64,000 nucleotides of DNA from assembly GCA_003864495.1 (NCBI GenBank), contig ML133421.1:3454753-3518752 (forward strand), read 5' to 3'. The DNA is from Nemopilema nomurai (Eukaryota; Cnidaria; Scyphozoa; Rhizostomeae; Rhizostomatidae). Below, in pieces: positions 43,678-56,744 of this stretch (position 1 is the first letter of the stretch; every line of letters begins with the position of its first letter). The position numbers were made by a program, and so were the translations under genes. A model generated the notes under the pieces. It saw only the letters and a list, made by a program, of their open reading frames with translations, was not told where the DNA came from and searched no databases.

Positions 43678-44934
43678 AAATGACCAGATTGAGCAAATTG
43701 CAAAAAAATTTAAGGTTTCATTTAAGTAATAGGGAATGGAACCTCGCCATTCTTTTGCTGATTGCTGTTACCACTGCTTGAGTGCCCATTGAAGGGCATT
43801 TTGCATCTTTTTCTGAAGTTAACCACAAACTAGAGGACGAAGCGAGTACACGCCACATCCTAGGGTTTCCAAAATATTATCAAAACCATCTAGGAGATTG
43901 GACTTTAATTTTGGACACATTCCTGGCACCCAAGGAAACATGAATCCATGTAATTGCTTCCTCCCACGTTTTGCAAATTGTTGACTTCAGTTTAAATCCG
44001 TGTATTTCTGCAGAATGTATATGTAATGCAAGTATATCACATACGCTAATAAGAGACCCTGGTTTGTACGCCTGTATTCCTCTTATCCTGAATCACGACT
44101 GACTTACCTTCGTAGTTACATTCACTTAACCTACACGGATTTCGTTACAATCAGGATGAGCTGAATTTTGTAACGCAGGGAATCAAATTGTGTCATTGCA
44201 TTAAGAGTGGTACCATTCATTTGGTACTTTCAAGAAATCAGATTGTCATAAAATATATGGTTAACATTTGCTTGTTGTTTGATTAACCTTTTTGCTTCCC
44301 GTATTATTTTGCTTCTTTCCAAAAAGCTAAAGTTCTCACACGATGAGTCAATAATTATTAAGAAAAGCAAACCAAACTTTTGAAAAAGAGCATAAATTAA
44401 ACTGAAGACCCAGCAGCTTGTCTCGGCAAGCAAGGTCTCTGGGGCGCGGTACAGAAAGGGTGTGGCTAAAGACAAATTTGGCCACCCTCTACTTCAAAAC
44501 TTGAGTCAGAGGCCCTGTGTATGAAATATTTCTTCAGTGCTTATAGATAGATCTCAAAAACTGATATATTCCACGACGGTAATTATTTCTGGTATTGCTA
44601 GTTAACACAATATATTGCTGGTTAAGTATTTTGTCGAATATTATTCTTGTCCTTCTTCAGCCAGCGTTACGACGACACTCTACTCTCCAATTTAGCCCGA
44701 TTTGCCAAAGGCTCCATTGACCTGTCTCGTAGTTTAGTTAAAACATAAGGTGGGACTTTTGATCATCACTTGAATACTAAGTAGGGTCTATTGCGCGCAG
44801 GACAAGAATCGTAGCGCACGGAGCGTAAAATTTGATGTTGTTGCCTGTGCTAGTTACCAAATGCCATTAGAAAGAGGCAAATTACACCGGTAAAACTCCA
44901 TCATTTCGAATTTATAGTAAGACATTTGCTGACT
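43678..44934. other. Spacer, nothing recognised
   Basis: Counterpart of 19313-20511. Confidence 0.5.
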
Positions 44935-45350
44935 AAAGGTCGACCACCACTTGAGCAAACAAAAGAAGATTTGAAAGAAAAGAAAACCCCGTGCGCACGA
45001 GCAAATGGAGACGGAATGACAGCCAGAATCACATTGCAGCTGTAAATCGACGAAGAAAGGTTATGCTATTCCTTTTCATGCGACAGAAACTGTTAGAAAT
45101 TGAAGAAGTAGAATGTTATCTGTACTTGAAACTACCTAGAAAAGACACGACTTTGACTTAAGGGAACCGGTAAAGGTGAGACTACCTCTTGCTTATTCGA
45201 TAAACACAAGTGTCCGATTCAAAATTATTTTTCAAATGTTTCGAATGTCTGCTTCAAAATTTAAAGAATTAGCAAAATATGTTGCTCTCCTGGAGCTTGT
45301 TAGTGTAGTAGAATTACGGCTTTACCCCGACAAAAATAATATAAAATTGA
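44935..45350 (+). pseudogene. Possible transposase N-terminal remnant, unit 2
   Basis: Counterpart of 20512-20938. A one-base loss in GAGCAAAC(T)AAAAG breaks the first frame. The FKIIFQMFRMSASKFKELAK frame is open to 45430. Confidence 0.28.
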
Positions 45351-45490
45351 GATTATTGCATGTGAGCAGGGGCGCATGTACCCCTTTCATCAACTCTGCT
45401 CACCCATTGAGAAATGAGTATTGGCAATAAAGGCAAAGTTCTGAATTGAACACTTGCGCTTAGCTACTGTGGAGCAGAGAAAACATACTC

Positions 45491-45765
45491 CAATCTCTGC
45501 AAAAAGTCGTGGAACACTTGCTCTAATTTACGCATCGCGCAGCGTGCTGAATCACCTCGCCCCTCAAACAATGTTGTATAGCGCAAAAGAAAATAACTCT
45601 ACAAACACAAGTGATGAATTCACATATAGCTATGGCTTTCACCTAACGATCCAACAATGTTTTAGGGGGAAGGGGTTGCAACATAAAAGGAAACACAGGA
45701 ATAGAACGGGGGTTGAAAAATCACTTAATGTTCAAGGTGTTCCAATTACTTTTGGCAGAGATTGT
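45491..45765 (-). mobile_element. Tc1-type MITE, inverted copy, unit 2
   Basis: 275 bp, same insertion as 21076-21347. It begins CAATCTCTGC and ends GGCAGAGATTG, followed by TA. Confidence 0.8.
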
Positions 45766-45997
45766 AGCTTCTTTCTTGGAGGATCTGCTGTAGACGCCTT
45801 TCTTGTGTCAACCAACATTCTTCTGCAGTCACAATGAACCAAGACTGTACCAATAGGGGATTATTCAAGTAGCTAAAGAAGAAGTTAACACTGCGTCTAT
45901 TATGGACGTCTATCATAAATACATTTCGACTTAAAATGCTCCAAATTTTATTACATTTAATCACATAGTATCACCAGCACTAATTGATAAAACGTAC

Positions 45998-46113
45998 CTT
46001 TGCAAGTCAGAAAAATCTCTTTCTCCACTGACTCGGGTCTGTGTTTTCAGTCCTTTCATCCTTACCTTCACCGCTGACACTTTCTCGAACCCATCGTTAC
46101 ATAAGGCACACAT
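45998..46113 (-). pseudogene. Exon-like segment with C-x2-C motif, unit 2 (open)
   Basis: MCALCNDGFEKVSAVKVRMK, then GLKTQTRVSGERDFSDLQ, open to a donor AAAG/GTACGT. It is frame-intact in contrast to unit 1. Confidence 0.4.
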
Positions 46114-49100
46114 TCCATTTATTGCATAATTATCTGCGCGCCTTTTCAATATTCGCTTGGCCTTTTCTTCATTTCACCTTTTAATTGAATATTTGCACAT
46201 ACTAACGGTAAACATGTTTAAAAAGTTATACATAATGCATTTTCCTTTCAGAAGATGTACATGTTATGTAGTTTTGGCGAAAAAAAGATTTGATTCCCTG
46301 CTATCGGTCGGTCACTATGGGGCTCGCCCATATATGGGGTTTCCAATTCCCAATTAATGGGGCTTTTTGTCATATCTAACATAGAATAGAACATCTGTGC
46401 CGAATTACAGATTTTATCATTTTTGTCAGGATTAGAGCGTTTTCACACCCAATTCCACTACACTACGTGACCTGTCGTCAATTACAATGTTCCAATCTTC
46501 CCCTTCATTTTCCAGCATATCTCCTACCTGCACCCGAGCATCCAAAAATTTTGGAGTAGTAGGGTTTAGTCTTCAGGCTCGAAATCTTGAAACCTTCTGT
46601 GGAGAAAAAGTTGGACAGAAAAGTAAAGTTGGCCACTTTTTTTCTAAACGCCACCCAACCAAAATGGTCCAGCCACATCACTGTCAAGAGACCTTCATGA
46701 ATGCCATGTTTGTCAAGAAGCAACGCCAGAAATCAAACGTTTCTTTGGCGGTTTTACCACCATCTTAAGGAAAGTATAGCTTGCGTGACGATGGCATTTT
46801 AATGCAATACTCGCTTTACTAGGACTAGAATGCTGTCTGTCAAACTACAAACAACTTTTCATTTATTCACATCTTTTCATTTATTCACATCTTTTTGGTA
46901 TTTCTCGTGTACTATGTAGCAAATTATATTGTATGTTGCATTCTGCAAACCATAATCTTCCAGAAATCTTATGCAATAATATGGACTGAAAAGACCAAAA
47001 ATCTATATCGAGAACAAAACGTCTTGAGCTCAAGTTTTTTTACATTTGATTGTTTTTTGCCCTTCTACTGAAATGGATATCATAGAGTGTTTGTCAAATA
47101 CCTTTATTCAATAATTGCTGTTTATTCAATCAAATTTCCGCACACTCAGGAAAGAGAAGCGGTTAATGCTTTGAAAAAGTTGCGGTTGCTGCCTTTTCGG
47201 TATATCAGTACTGGAAGGAAAAGTGAACCCTCATTGATGGTAGGGAAAACAGGGGCGGATCTAAGCCTCCGCATAAATTACACATGAGACAGTAAATTCT
47301 TGTCACATTATATTGAATGCATTCGAGTACCAATTCTTGCTGAAACAAACCGCCACTTCAATCACTGTTCTAAAAAGGAGTAGATCGAGCAACTGGACTT
47401 GTTTTTGAAGCCATGATAGCGGTCACCTTGATGTGACCACCTTTCTGTAATCACATGAGACCACAGTTCCACATTTGTTTGAACAAAGCACGACACTTGT
47501 TGGGAATCTAGAATACATCGAAATTTCATTATAAAGTCTTCATGTTGTGTATTTATATTTATCTGCAAACTAATGAACCAAAATGAATAGGTTACACGAT
47601 TCCTAGCGTATCTGAGCTTTGTAATTCGGAGAGGGACATGTCAAACTTTAGCATAACAATTAACGGAGCATCTATACATTGATTCTTGTCTGGACCAAAA
47701 AAGACAGATTTACGGCTCCTTTGGTGAAGCATATTTTTCAGTTAAGAAGCTAAAAATGATGTGACAGCAAAGTTAAAAGTAATGTATTTTCTTCCAAAAG
47801 GGTAAGGAAAGCAGGAATTTACAGATCATTCTGCGATTGGCAAAATAAACTTCACGAAAAGATGGCCAAATCTTCTTTGTATTGTTGTTCACAAAGGAAT
47901 AAGATACTTTAGCCCACACTTAGCTGAAGTCCCTTGTAGCCCCATAGTCCATGGTAGCCCTTATCAAATGGGAAAAGCGAGAGACTTTAGTGGATAATCG
48001 TTTGGGCACGGAATTCAAATTAAGCTCAAGAATAGAAAGTTCAGAGAAATACCTCGTTTTCTATTCCAATTACGTTTTCACCGAAACTAAATTTCTAAGT
48101 CCTGTTAAATCATTAATTAAAGATAGAGATGTTGCTTGTTAGAATTGGCTGGCTGTGATAACGACCACTCAGAGCAAATATAAATTTGTGTCTAATTAAG
48201 CATTCGTCAGTCATCCTTTTAACTGAAAGTCTCACAATACGAGAAACGAGATGGTTTTTCTGTTAGGTAATGCAAGATGGTTTTTCAAGAAAAGTATTGA
48301 AGTCTTTTGACTTGAAGCGTAGGCATACTTGAAGCGTGGAACTTTCCTCCGACAGAATCATAATGCATATCACAAGAATCTACTAAATGTCTCTTAACCA
48401 TAATTATAAATGGAGTACAACGGATATTTATCTGACGAGAGCTTGTTGCATTGAAAAGAGTTGATAAAAGGCCAGTTGAAAGAAAGTCTAGTTATCGCAT
48501 TTTATGAAAATAATTCACAAAGCTATAGGCATATTTCAATAGAAGAGCAATACAGGTAGCATTCTTACATCAGCAATGAAGCCTAGGTTGATGGTACAAT
48601 AAATTTCAGTTAACTCTTACTGTATAAAAGATAGTTCTCACTATGATTTCAAGGTGACTGCCACACTTAACGTTAATTGGAATGACTCATCGATCATCAG
48701 GTTCCCGTCGAAGAGGCCATCAAGTTCTCCTCGCAGTATTTGGCTTAACTAAAAGCATATTTCGCTACCTTTTTATCAAGACGATGGAATGGTACATTCG
48801 AAAATGCATTCTAGTCACAATTTTCGCCGTAAGCACTATGACACCAAGGGGATAGAATGAGTACAAAGCAGCACTTCTTACTTTTTGGTTGAAACCAGGA
48901 TGAGGTATGCACATTGGTAGAGGGTTGTAATTTGATTCATGTACATGGATCGTGTTTTGCTTCGTTTAATGAACAGAATTTCTCATTTCTGTCTCTTGTC
49001 TTTCGTTGGCCAATTTTCACAGGCTGTTTTCCGTTCACAACCATGTGAGGAACATTTTCTAGAATTAAAACAAATTGGTTAGAAAAAACACTAATTGAGT

Positions 49101-49635
49101 TTTATCCTGATGGAAAGAAAAGATTACAGATAGACTAAGCCATCGAAAGATAGTATGAAGCTCTTCGTGTTCTACACATTTTCCTGCGAAAATGATACCA
49201 AATAAACTACAAATACCAGATTTTGAAACTTGAAAGTGTTGTGTGGGGACTTAAGAATTCAAAATATAAATGATCTACAAATTGGTGACATTCATATCTT
49301 GAAAATGTAATCAAATCAGAGATTGATCGTGAAGTTTTGAAGCATTGAAAAACCACTAGTTGCTGACTACATCAAAATTCTAGTTTCATAAATTGCTTTA
49401 ACATACAACCCTGTGCAATTAAATTCTTTTTGGCTAATCCTGTAAGTTACAACTTCTAAAAGCTCGATTTCCTTTTTGCAAGCTCAATATCTGCAAACTT
49501 TGCACATTGCATGCGTCCCTGTTGCCGTTCACATTTTATACTGCTCCTCGTACGCAACATCTCATCCAGGATTGTAGAATGTCTTTTTTGCCGTGTCAAA
49601 ACTGCAACATAAAGAAGTGAGAAGACAGGACTTAC
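46114..49635. other. Long spacer, little recognised
   Basis: Counterpart of 21695-25199, including the isolated CAGGGGCGGATCTAAG at about 47250. Confidence 0.45.
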
Positions 49636-49688
49636 CTGGTACAGATAAAAAGCCTCTTTGTCTTCTTCTCCAATGGGGTCTCCCAAAC
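49636..49688 (-). pseudogene. Exon-like segment with consensus donor, unit 2
   Basis: Same as 25200-25252, reading LGDPIGEEDKEAFYLYQ before CAG/GTAAGT. Confidence 0.25.
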
Positions 49689-50180
49689 CTTAGCCACAAA
49701 TGCAGTCTTTCTATTTTCGTTCTTGTTGCTAGTTATTTATTTAAATATGCTGGCCATGGTACCGTCTTTTCAAATGACCCACCACATCTAAAGAGAAAAG
49801 AGGTGCAAAATGATTAGAGCTTTAATAAAAAGAAGAAGATCTTTCTAAGAATAAGTTGATTTTGCGAGACTTTTTACGGGGTCACGGTGTAGAAGGTTTC
49901 GTTTTGCCTTTCTGTGTTCACAACCAATGTGTACTAATCATTGCTTCCTTGTAATGTCACTGGCTTTCACAGCTTCAGGTTGAAACTTTCGCCATCATAA
50001 CAAAACAGCATGGATCTATGTCTTTACATTTTCCGTTTCAAAAATAATGCTTTTCCTTTCAATATCCAATGTCTTTCTTTATAAATCCAAGGAAGGAGAT
50101 CTCAAGTCAAAGAAATTAAACAAAGACACGGCTAAATATACAATAATTATAGTAAAAAAGTGCCAAAATCTTATCAGTAC

Positions 50181-50320
50181 CTGGTTTAGGAAACAAATAG
50201 CTCTCAAACGTCTTTGCATCGACTCCCTTGGCTCCAAGCAATAAGAAAGAGTACTTTTGATTCTTTTGATTGTTCCAAAACATTGTCTGAACTGCAACCT
50301 CTTCCCACTCAACCCATTGT
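50181..50320 (-). pseudogene. Exon-like segment, unit 2 (fully open)
   Basis: 140 nt between CATTTCGCAG and CAG/GTACTG on the minus strand. It is open in the frame QWVEWEEVAVQTMFWNNQKN.., where unit 1 has a stop. Protein family not recognised. Confidence 0.38.
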
Positions 50321-50725
50321 CTGCGAAATGACATGATTCGTGAAACTAAGCATTGAACATTGAAAGAGGAAGGTGATTAAGGATAAAAACAGCCTAAGGT
50401 ACCTGAAAAGCGTTTATCAACATCCAAATACCCTAACACAAGTGAAAAATTAAGACGCATGTGAAGAGTGAGGACAACTGAAAGCATGAGCTACTTGCAA
50501 CTTTTACCAATGATAGGGGCCAAGAAAGAATACCACGAAAAAAAATTTCTTGGCTACTTACCACCTCTCTCAGGTTAGAAGAAGTTGTAAATCGTCCTGA
50601 AAAGCCTCAGCATCCCTTTCCAACCGTCGTCCTGAATCCCCAACTATGCTTAAATTGAAGAAACGTAACCCTTAGCCTCGGAAGACAGAGGGAGCATAAG
50701 GAAAATCAAACATATCAGTAACACT

Positions 50726-53356
50726 AGGTGTAGTCATTTCTAATCATTGGTTAATTCGTAAAAATCGCATTTCCCCATGGATCTCTCGTTCGAGATACGC
50801 CTATTCAAAGCTACTGCGTACAGAGCCAATGGGCTGAGTCATACTAGAGCGTTGAACGGGGGACTGTGATCACAAATAACACAATAACCTAAGGCACCTG
50901 AAACGACGTTTCTCATCACCCCTATGCCCTAATTCAAGGTGATGAATGGTGATGGAACACCGTCATGCGAAACAGGTAGGAAACAAACTACTTAAATTAC
51001 CATTTACAATTACTTTAATCATTACTCTAATTATGAATAAAATATCTTTTATTTTATTTGTAGTCGTTCCAAATTATTGGTTAAATTGCGAAGTTAGTCC
51101 CCGTGAATATCCCTAGACCTCGTTCGAGATACGCCTATTCAAAGCTGCTGCGTACAGAGCCAATGGGCTATGGTCATACTAAACCGTTGAACGGGGAACT
51201 GTGATTACAAATAACACAACAACCTAAGCACCTGAAACGACGTTTCTCATCGCCCCTATGCCCCACTTCAAGGCGATGAATGGTGATGGAACACCGTCAT
51301 GCGAAACAGGTAGGAAACAAACTACCCAAGCTACTACACTATGATACATGTAGTTGCTCCAAATTATTGGTTTATTGGTAAAAACTCTCCCACTTGGTAT
51401 CGCATAACCGCCCTACGATACCTATTCAATGTTCTTCTGTACTGACCGAGGGGCCATAGTCGGTACTAAACAATGAACTGGGGATTGTGATTACAAAAAC
51501 ACAACAACCTAAGGCACCTGAAACGACGTTTCTCATCGCCTCTATGCCCCACTTCAAGGCGATGAATGGTGATGGAACACCGTCATGCGAAACAGGTAGG
51601 AAACAAACTACCCAAGTTACTACTGACCACTATGATACATGTAGTTGCTCCAAATTATTGGTTTATTGGTAAAAACTCTCCCACTTGGTATCGCATAACC
51701 GCCCACGATACCTATTCAATGTTCTTCTGTACTGACCGAGGGGCCAAGTCGGTACTAAACAATGAACTGGGGATTGTGATTACAAAAACACAACAACCTA
51801 AGGCACCTGAAACGACGTTTCTCATCGCCCCTATGCCCCACTTCAAGGCGATGAATGGTGATGGAACACCGTCATGCGAAACAGGTAGGAAACAAACTAC
51901 CCAAGTTACTACTGATCACTATGATACATGTAGTTGCTCCAAATTATTGGTTTATTGGTAAAAACTCTCCCACTTGGTATCGCATAACCGCCCTACGATA
52001 CCTATTCAATGTTCTTCTGTACTGACCGAGGGGCCATAGTCGGTACTAAACAATGAACTGGGGATTGTGATTACAAAAACACAACAACCTAAGGCACCTG
52101 AAACGACGTTTCTCATCGCCCTATGCCCCACTTCAAGGCGATGAATGGTGATGGAACACCGTCATGCGAAACAGGTAGGAAACAAACTACCCAAGTTACT
52201 ACTGATCACTATGATACATGTAGTTGCTCCAAATTATTGGTTTATTGGTAAAAACTCTCCCACTTGGTATCGCATAACCGCCCTACGATACCTATTCAAT
52301 GTTCTTCTGTACTGACCGAGGGGCCAAAGTCGGTACTAAACAATGAACTGGGGATTGTGATTACAAAAACACAACAACCTAAGGCACCTGAAACGACGTT
52401 TCTCATCGCCCCTATGCCCCACTTCAAGGCGATGAATGGTGATGGAACACCGTCATGCGAAACAGGTAGGAAACAAACTACCCAAGTTACTACTGATCAC
52501 TATGATACATGTAGTTGCTCCAAATTATTGGTTTATTGGTAAAAACTCTCCCACTTGGTATCGCATAACCGCCCTACGATACCTATTCAATGTTCTTCTG
52601 TACTGACCGAGGGGCCAAGTCGGTACTAAACAATGAACTGGGGATTGTGATTACAAAAACACAACAACCTAAGGCACCTGAAACGACGTTTCTCATCGCC
52701 CCTATGCCCCACTTCAAGGCGATGAATGGTGATGGAACACCGTCATGCGAAACAGGTAGGAAACAAACTACCCAAGTTACTACTGATCACTATGATACAT
52801 GTAGTTGCTCCAAATTATTGGTTTATTGGTAAAAACTCTCCCACTTGGTATCGCATAACCGCCCTACGATACCTATTCAATGTTCTTCTGTACTGACCGA
52901 GGGGCCAAAGTCGGTACTAAACAATGAACTGGGGATTGTGATTACAAAAACACAACAACCTAAGGCACCTGAAACGACGTTTCTCATCGCACCTATGCCC
53001 CACTTCAAGGCGATGAATGGTGATGGAACACCGTCATGCGAAACAGGTAGGAAACAAACTACCCAAGCTACTACTTAACACTATGATACATGTAGTTGCT
53101 CCAAATTATTGGTTTATTGGTAAAAACTCTCCCACTTGGTATCGCATAACCGTCCTACGATACCTATTCAATGTTCTTATGTACTGACCGAGGGGCCATA
53201 GTCGGTACTAAACAATGAACAGGGGATTGTGATTACAATAACACAACAACCTAAGGCACCTGAAACGACGTTTCTCATCGCCCCTATGCCCCACTTCAAA
53301 GCGATGAATGCTGATGGAACACTGTCATGCGAAACAGGTAGGAAACAAACTACCCA
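50726..53356 (+). repeat. Satellite array, unit 2 (9 monomers)
   Basis: Landmarks at 50887, 51222, 51507, 51796, 52087, 52377, 52667, 52958 and 53249. The first monomer is 335 bp, the rest about 285-291. Monomers 3-8 are nearly identical, which suggests recent local expansion. CATCACC/GGTGATG pairs in monomer 1 and CATCGCC/GGCGATG in the others. Confidence 0.92.
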
Positions 53357-53430
53357 TGTTAATATTCATAATAAGCAAAACAACAATATAAAAAAATCAA
53401 AGCGCGCCAGTGAGCAAAACCACTCACTGC
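53357..53430. other. Unit 2 terminal sequence with hairpin
   Basis: GCGCGC is followed by CAGTGAG-CAAAACCA-CTCACTG (53408-53429) and then the unit 3 start. Confidence 0.65.
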
Positions 53431-54430
53431 TTTTTCACGGATGAAAATTTTTCCAAAATTATCCATTTCCGTCCCTTGGAGTCCATCCTCACCATCCGCC
53501 AACTGAACTAAAGACGGAAAAACAGGATGATTAAGTTCAATAAGTGAAATGTTATAAAGGTGAAATATTTTCTGTATACTTATTTCCGATATACTTGTTA
53601 ATGTACATCTTTAGAACTGTCGAGTTGCCTATTTACTGTGTACAGATACGACGGGCAATTGTCGGTATTTATCACTGAACAGTGAACCATAATTACAAAC
53701 AGGACAAGAACTTAGGCATCCTGAAACTGTGCTAATCATCGCCCTTTATTCTTCGGATCAATGAATAGTGTGATATTACTGGCCCTGTCAAATTATTTGT
53801 AAATAACGAAGCCTTTCTTCTAGTTTTGCAATTGCCATTAGGTGAGTACTAGGGGCTTTCCAGAGTGTTTTTCGAAAGCAGACTTTTAAATTTCGTTCTA
53901 GTTCGTTTATCTACTTGTCTTTCTTTTGTCCCTTGCCCTTGATCGCCCAAATCAATTTTTTTATTTGTAACATTTTGTTGGTAACACTCACGTTCTTTGG
54001 GGAGAACTGTTGCCTACATTTGTGTTGGTAGTTACAGCCTTACTTTTTCCCTTTCTCAGCGTAGGACAACGTTTATAGCTATGATTACCTTGGCATGCAG
54101 AGGTGAAGGATAATTCTCAGGTATTAACTTCAATCAGTTTTATGGACATTCTCTGAGATGTTTCCTCTCTTTGCTAAATAACATAATCTCCCCTGTCTAG
54201 TTCCCATCTTTCCACCTAATTAAATTCCCAAAATATTTCAATATGGCAATAGTGGATGCAGTTTGTATAGTCGACATTCTACCCAGTATAAGCACTTTAT
54301 GAAAAACTTAATGAAAAGTTGCGTATGTGCACTTTATGAGAGATGGCAAACAATGATCTTCATACCTGAATCAAAGTTACAAACTTGCAAGATCATTTCT
54401 TAACAAAGAACCAAACTTAACTTAGGCATA
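53431..54430. other. Unit 3 leader, no gene seen
   Basis: Counterpart of 1-997, very close to unit 1 over its length. Confidence 0.55.
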
Positions 54431-54694
54431 ATGTTAAACTGTCATATTTCATGTTAGTAGCCTCGTATTGAATAGGGGTTGGCTTGGAAGAGTGCCTAAA
54501 TGCATAAACATGTTTTTCATTATGGTGTCAACTTTTCGTGGTAGCAAAAGGTAGTTGTGCAAAATGAAAGTTAGCAAAGCGTTAATAGATGGAAGAAAGT
54601 GTATGTTTTTAAATGAGAACTGTTACACAGTACAGAAAATCGGCGGATCGGCGGATTATCAGAGTTGGATTCAGCGTGAGAGAATTTCAAAATG

Positions 54695-55603
54695 GCGGCA
54701 GCTTTTAAAACACCGCCGGTGTTCGATATTGATAATAAACTTACAGTAGATGGATTGAAGAGATAAATGCCTGGAAGGAGCTAACAGATCTTACAGAGAA
54801 TAAACAAGGCTTGGCAGTTGCATTATCTTTGCCTGAGAATGATGGAAGTGGGATAAGAGATAAAGTGTTTAGTGTTGTGACGATTGATGATTTGAAAGTC
54901 GCAGATGGCAATACCAAACTAATCACTTACATGGATCAAATATTTAAGAAGGATGAATTATCTGATGCATATGAAACATTCTTTGACTTTGACCGATTCG
55001 GCCGAAAGGCTGACATGTTGATGGATGTTTATGTAATGGATTTTGAAAAGCTTTAGAATAGAACAAACAAATTCAAATGGAGATTCCTGAAGCAGTTCGT
55101 GCATTCAGGCTTCTAGAGGAGCAGAATTAGACCAGAAAGCCAGTCAGTTGGTTCTTACAGGAGTGGATTATAAACAGACAGCCGATTTATTAAAACAGAT
55201 GGGCAGTGCTTTAAGGTTTTTTGGAAAACAATCTCTGGCCAAGGAGACCATATCTCATAGTGCTATTAAGGTTGAGCCGGCATATGTTACTGAAAGTTAT
55301 CAAGAAACAGATCAAAACCAGGAAGACTTATTCACAAAAGGTTACTCACAAAGTGGCTTTAATTGGGCAAGGAAGCGGAGCTTTCATCCTCAGAATATAC
55401 AGCAAAGTGCCTATAGTCGAAGTACTGGCATTCCAGGTAAAGGAAAGGGGAGGTCGGCTGCTGGCTATGATGAATTAAGGACCATTGGACGGGATATACG
55501 AAGGAGTTGTCGGTTAATAAGACACTTAAAGAAGGACTGTCCAAATTCATATGAAACTAAAGCGAGAAAAGCAGCTTTTGAGGAGGCAGTTTTGTTTACT
55601 TGA
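54695..55603 (+). pseudogene. gag: Copia gag remnant, unit 3
   Basis: MAAAFKTPPVFD (54692 region), WIEEINAWKELT and the following gag frames are present with the same breaks as unit 1. A one-base loss lies near 55120. The zinc knuckle has lost its first Cys (RRSCRLIRHLKKDC) with a local deletion of about 27 bp. Downstream the protease catalytic Asp codon is GGT instead of GAT (about 55660), giving LGSACS. Confidence 0.82.
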
Positions 55604-55780
55604 AATCAAGTCACAGAAATGCAAGTTTTAGTGGCAGAGTGCATGTATTCGGCAGTTCTTGGTAGTGCATGTAGTTCTACTGTTGCGGGTGAAGAATGGC
55701 TATTTGGACTCACTGAGTGATGATAAAGTGTCACAGGTTGCCCAGCAGAACAGCAATAGAACTTTCAGATTTGGAGGTGG

Positions 55781-56248
55781 GTGTTAGTTACAGTCCAAAG
55801 GACAATTCCATGTTCTTTAGCAGTTGTCAATTTTAAAATTGTGACAGATGTTGTTGAGAGTGACATTTCATTACTCTTGAGTGAGGATTCAATAAAAGCT
55901 GCTAAAGTAGAACTAGATCTGGAAAATGACAGTGCAACAATTTTTGGACATGAAGTTGATCTACAGTGCATAAGCTCAGGACATTACTGTGTTCCTCTAC
56001 ATCAGCATGAGTTACCAGTTGAATCCTGCCTTCAAGTCCAATCAAACCACACTGATGAAAGAAAAGTGCAATTGGCTCTTGTGGAAAAGCTTCATAAGCA
56101 GTTTGCTCACCGCATATCACAAAGACTGAAATCTTTAATGAAAGATGCAGGCATTAATGAAGCAGGCACTTTGGATCTAGTTGATGATGTATCAGATCAA
56201 TGCGATATTTGTCAGCGTTACAAGAAGAAACGCAAGACTTCGGAATGA
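55781..56248 (+). pseudogene. Copia protease end and integrase zinc-binding module, unit 3 (open)
   Basis: One open frame of 155 codons contains SLLLSEDSIKAAK, KLHKQFAH and QCDICQRYKKKRK, the complete HHCC pattern. It stops exactly where the integrase core should start, as in the other units. Confidence 0.83.
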
Positions 56249-56342
56249 GCATAAAGAGAATCCTCATCTTTAAACAGCAACAACAACTTAAGGCGGATCA
56301 GGTTTTTGTGCAGTTACATAAGTTATTGCTATGGTAACTCAC

Positions 56343-56413
56343 CTTTCTAATATCCCGGATCGAGCAAATGAAGTATGGCACGTCGGGGCGCTGACTTTCT
56401 ATGTACATGCAAT
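56343..56413 (-). pseudogene. RERE: Captured RERE/atrophin-type BAH exon, unit 3
   Basis: 71 nt with the same splice signals, reading CMYIESQRPDVPYFICSI. Identical in form to unit 2. Confidence 0.7.
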
Positions 56414-56744
56414 CTACAAAGGAAAACATAACATCAAGACCTACAATATTTACAGGTTTTATAAACATGAATAGAACCCGGACCCAGCACCTCTTTAATC
56501 TCCCGTAATCTACATAGCACGCTTCGCAAACCACTTTCGGAAGGTGACACGGGGAATGCGGACGCGCTCAGGAGGAGCGTATATACCGAAAGATATCTCA
56601 GGCCAACATGTTACTTCAATAACGTTTAACAATACCAAATTTACTTATCTTTAACTTTTTAACAAACTAAGAGGACGCTCATCCAATTTGGTTGGACTCA
56701 GATACGATATTGCGATCGTAGCCGAATTAGTTTTCCTCATCCAC

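Larger units (their letters stand above)
28171..53430 (+). repeat. Giant tandem unit, copy 2 (about 25.3 kb)
   Basis: This copy is collinear with unit 1 from the leader through the Copia element, the 26-bp arrays and the satellite. It has a private 3.4-kb MITE-flanked insertion (33660-37065), a private 1.6-kb deletion at 39489/39490, and nine satellite monomers where unit 1 has six. It lacks the unit 1 Gypsy body, PSMD3 segment and OTU element. The segment 32490-33659 is shared with unit 3 but not with unit 1, so units 2 and 3 are closer to each other at that locus. Confidence 0.93.

Noticed and set aside
51487..53444. Repeated ORFs (..KAPETTFLIAPMPHF..) across the satellite
   Set aside because: Monomer length (about 290) is not a multiple of three, so the same frame cannot continue, and stops end each ORF at the same place. 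They are satellite artefacts.
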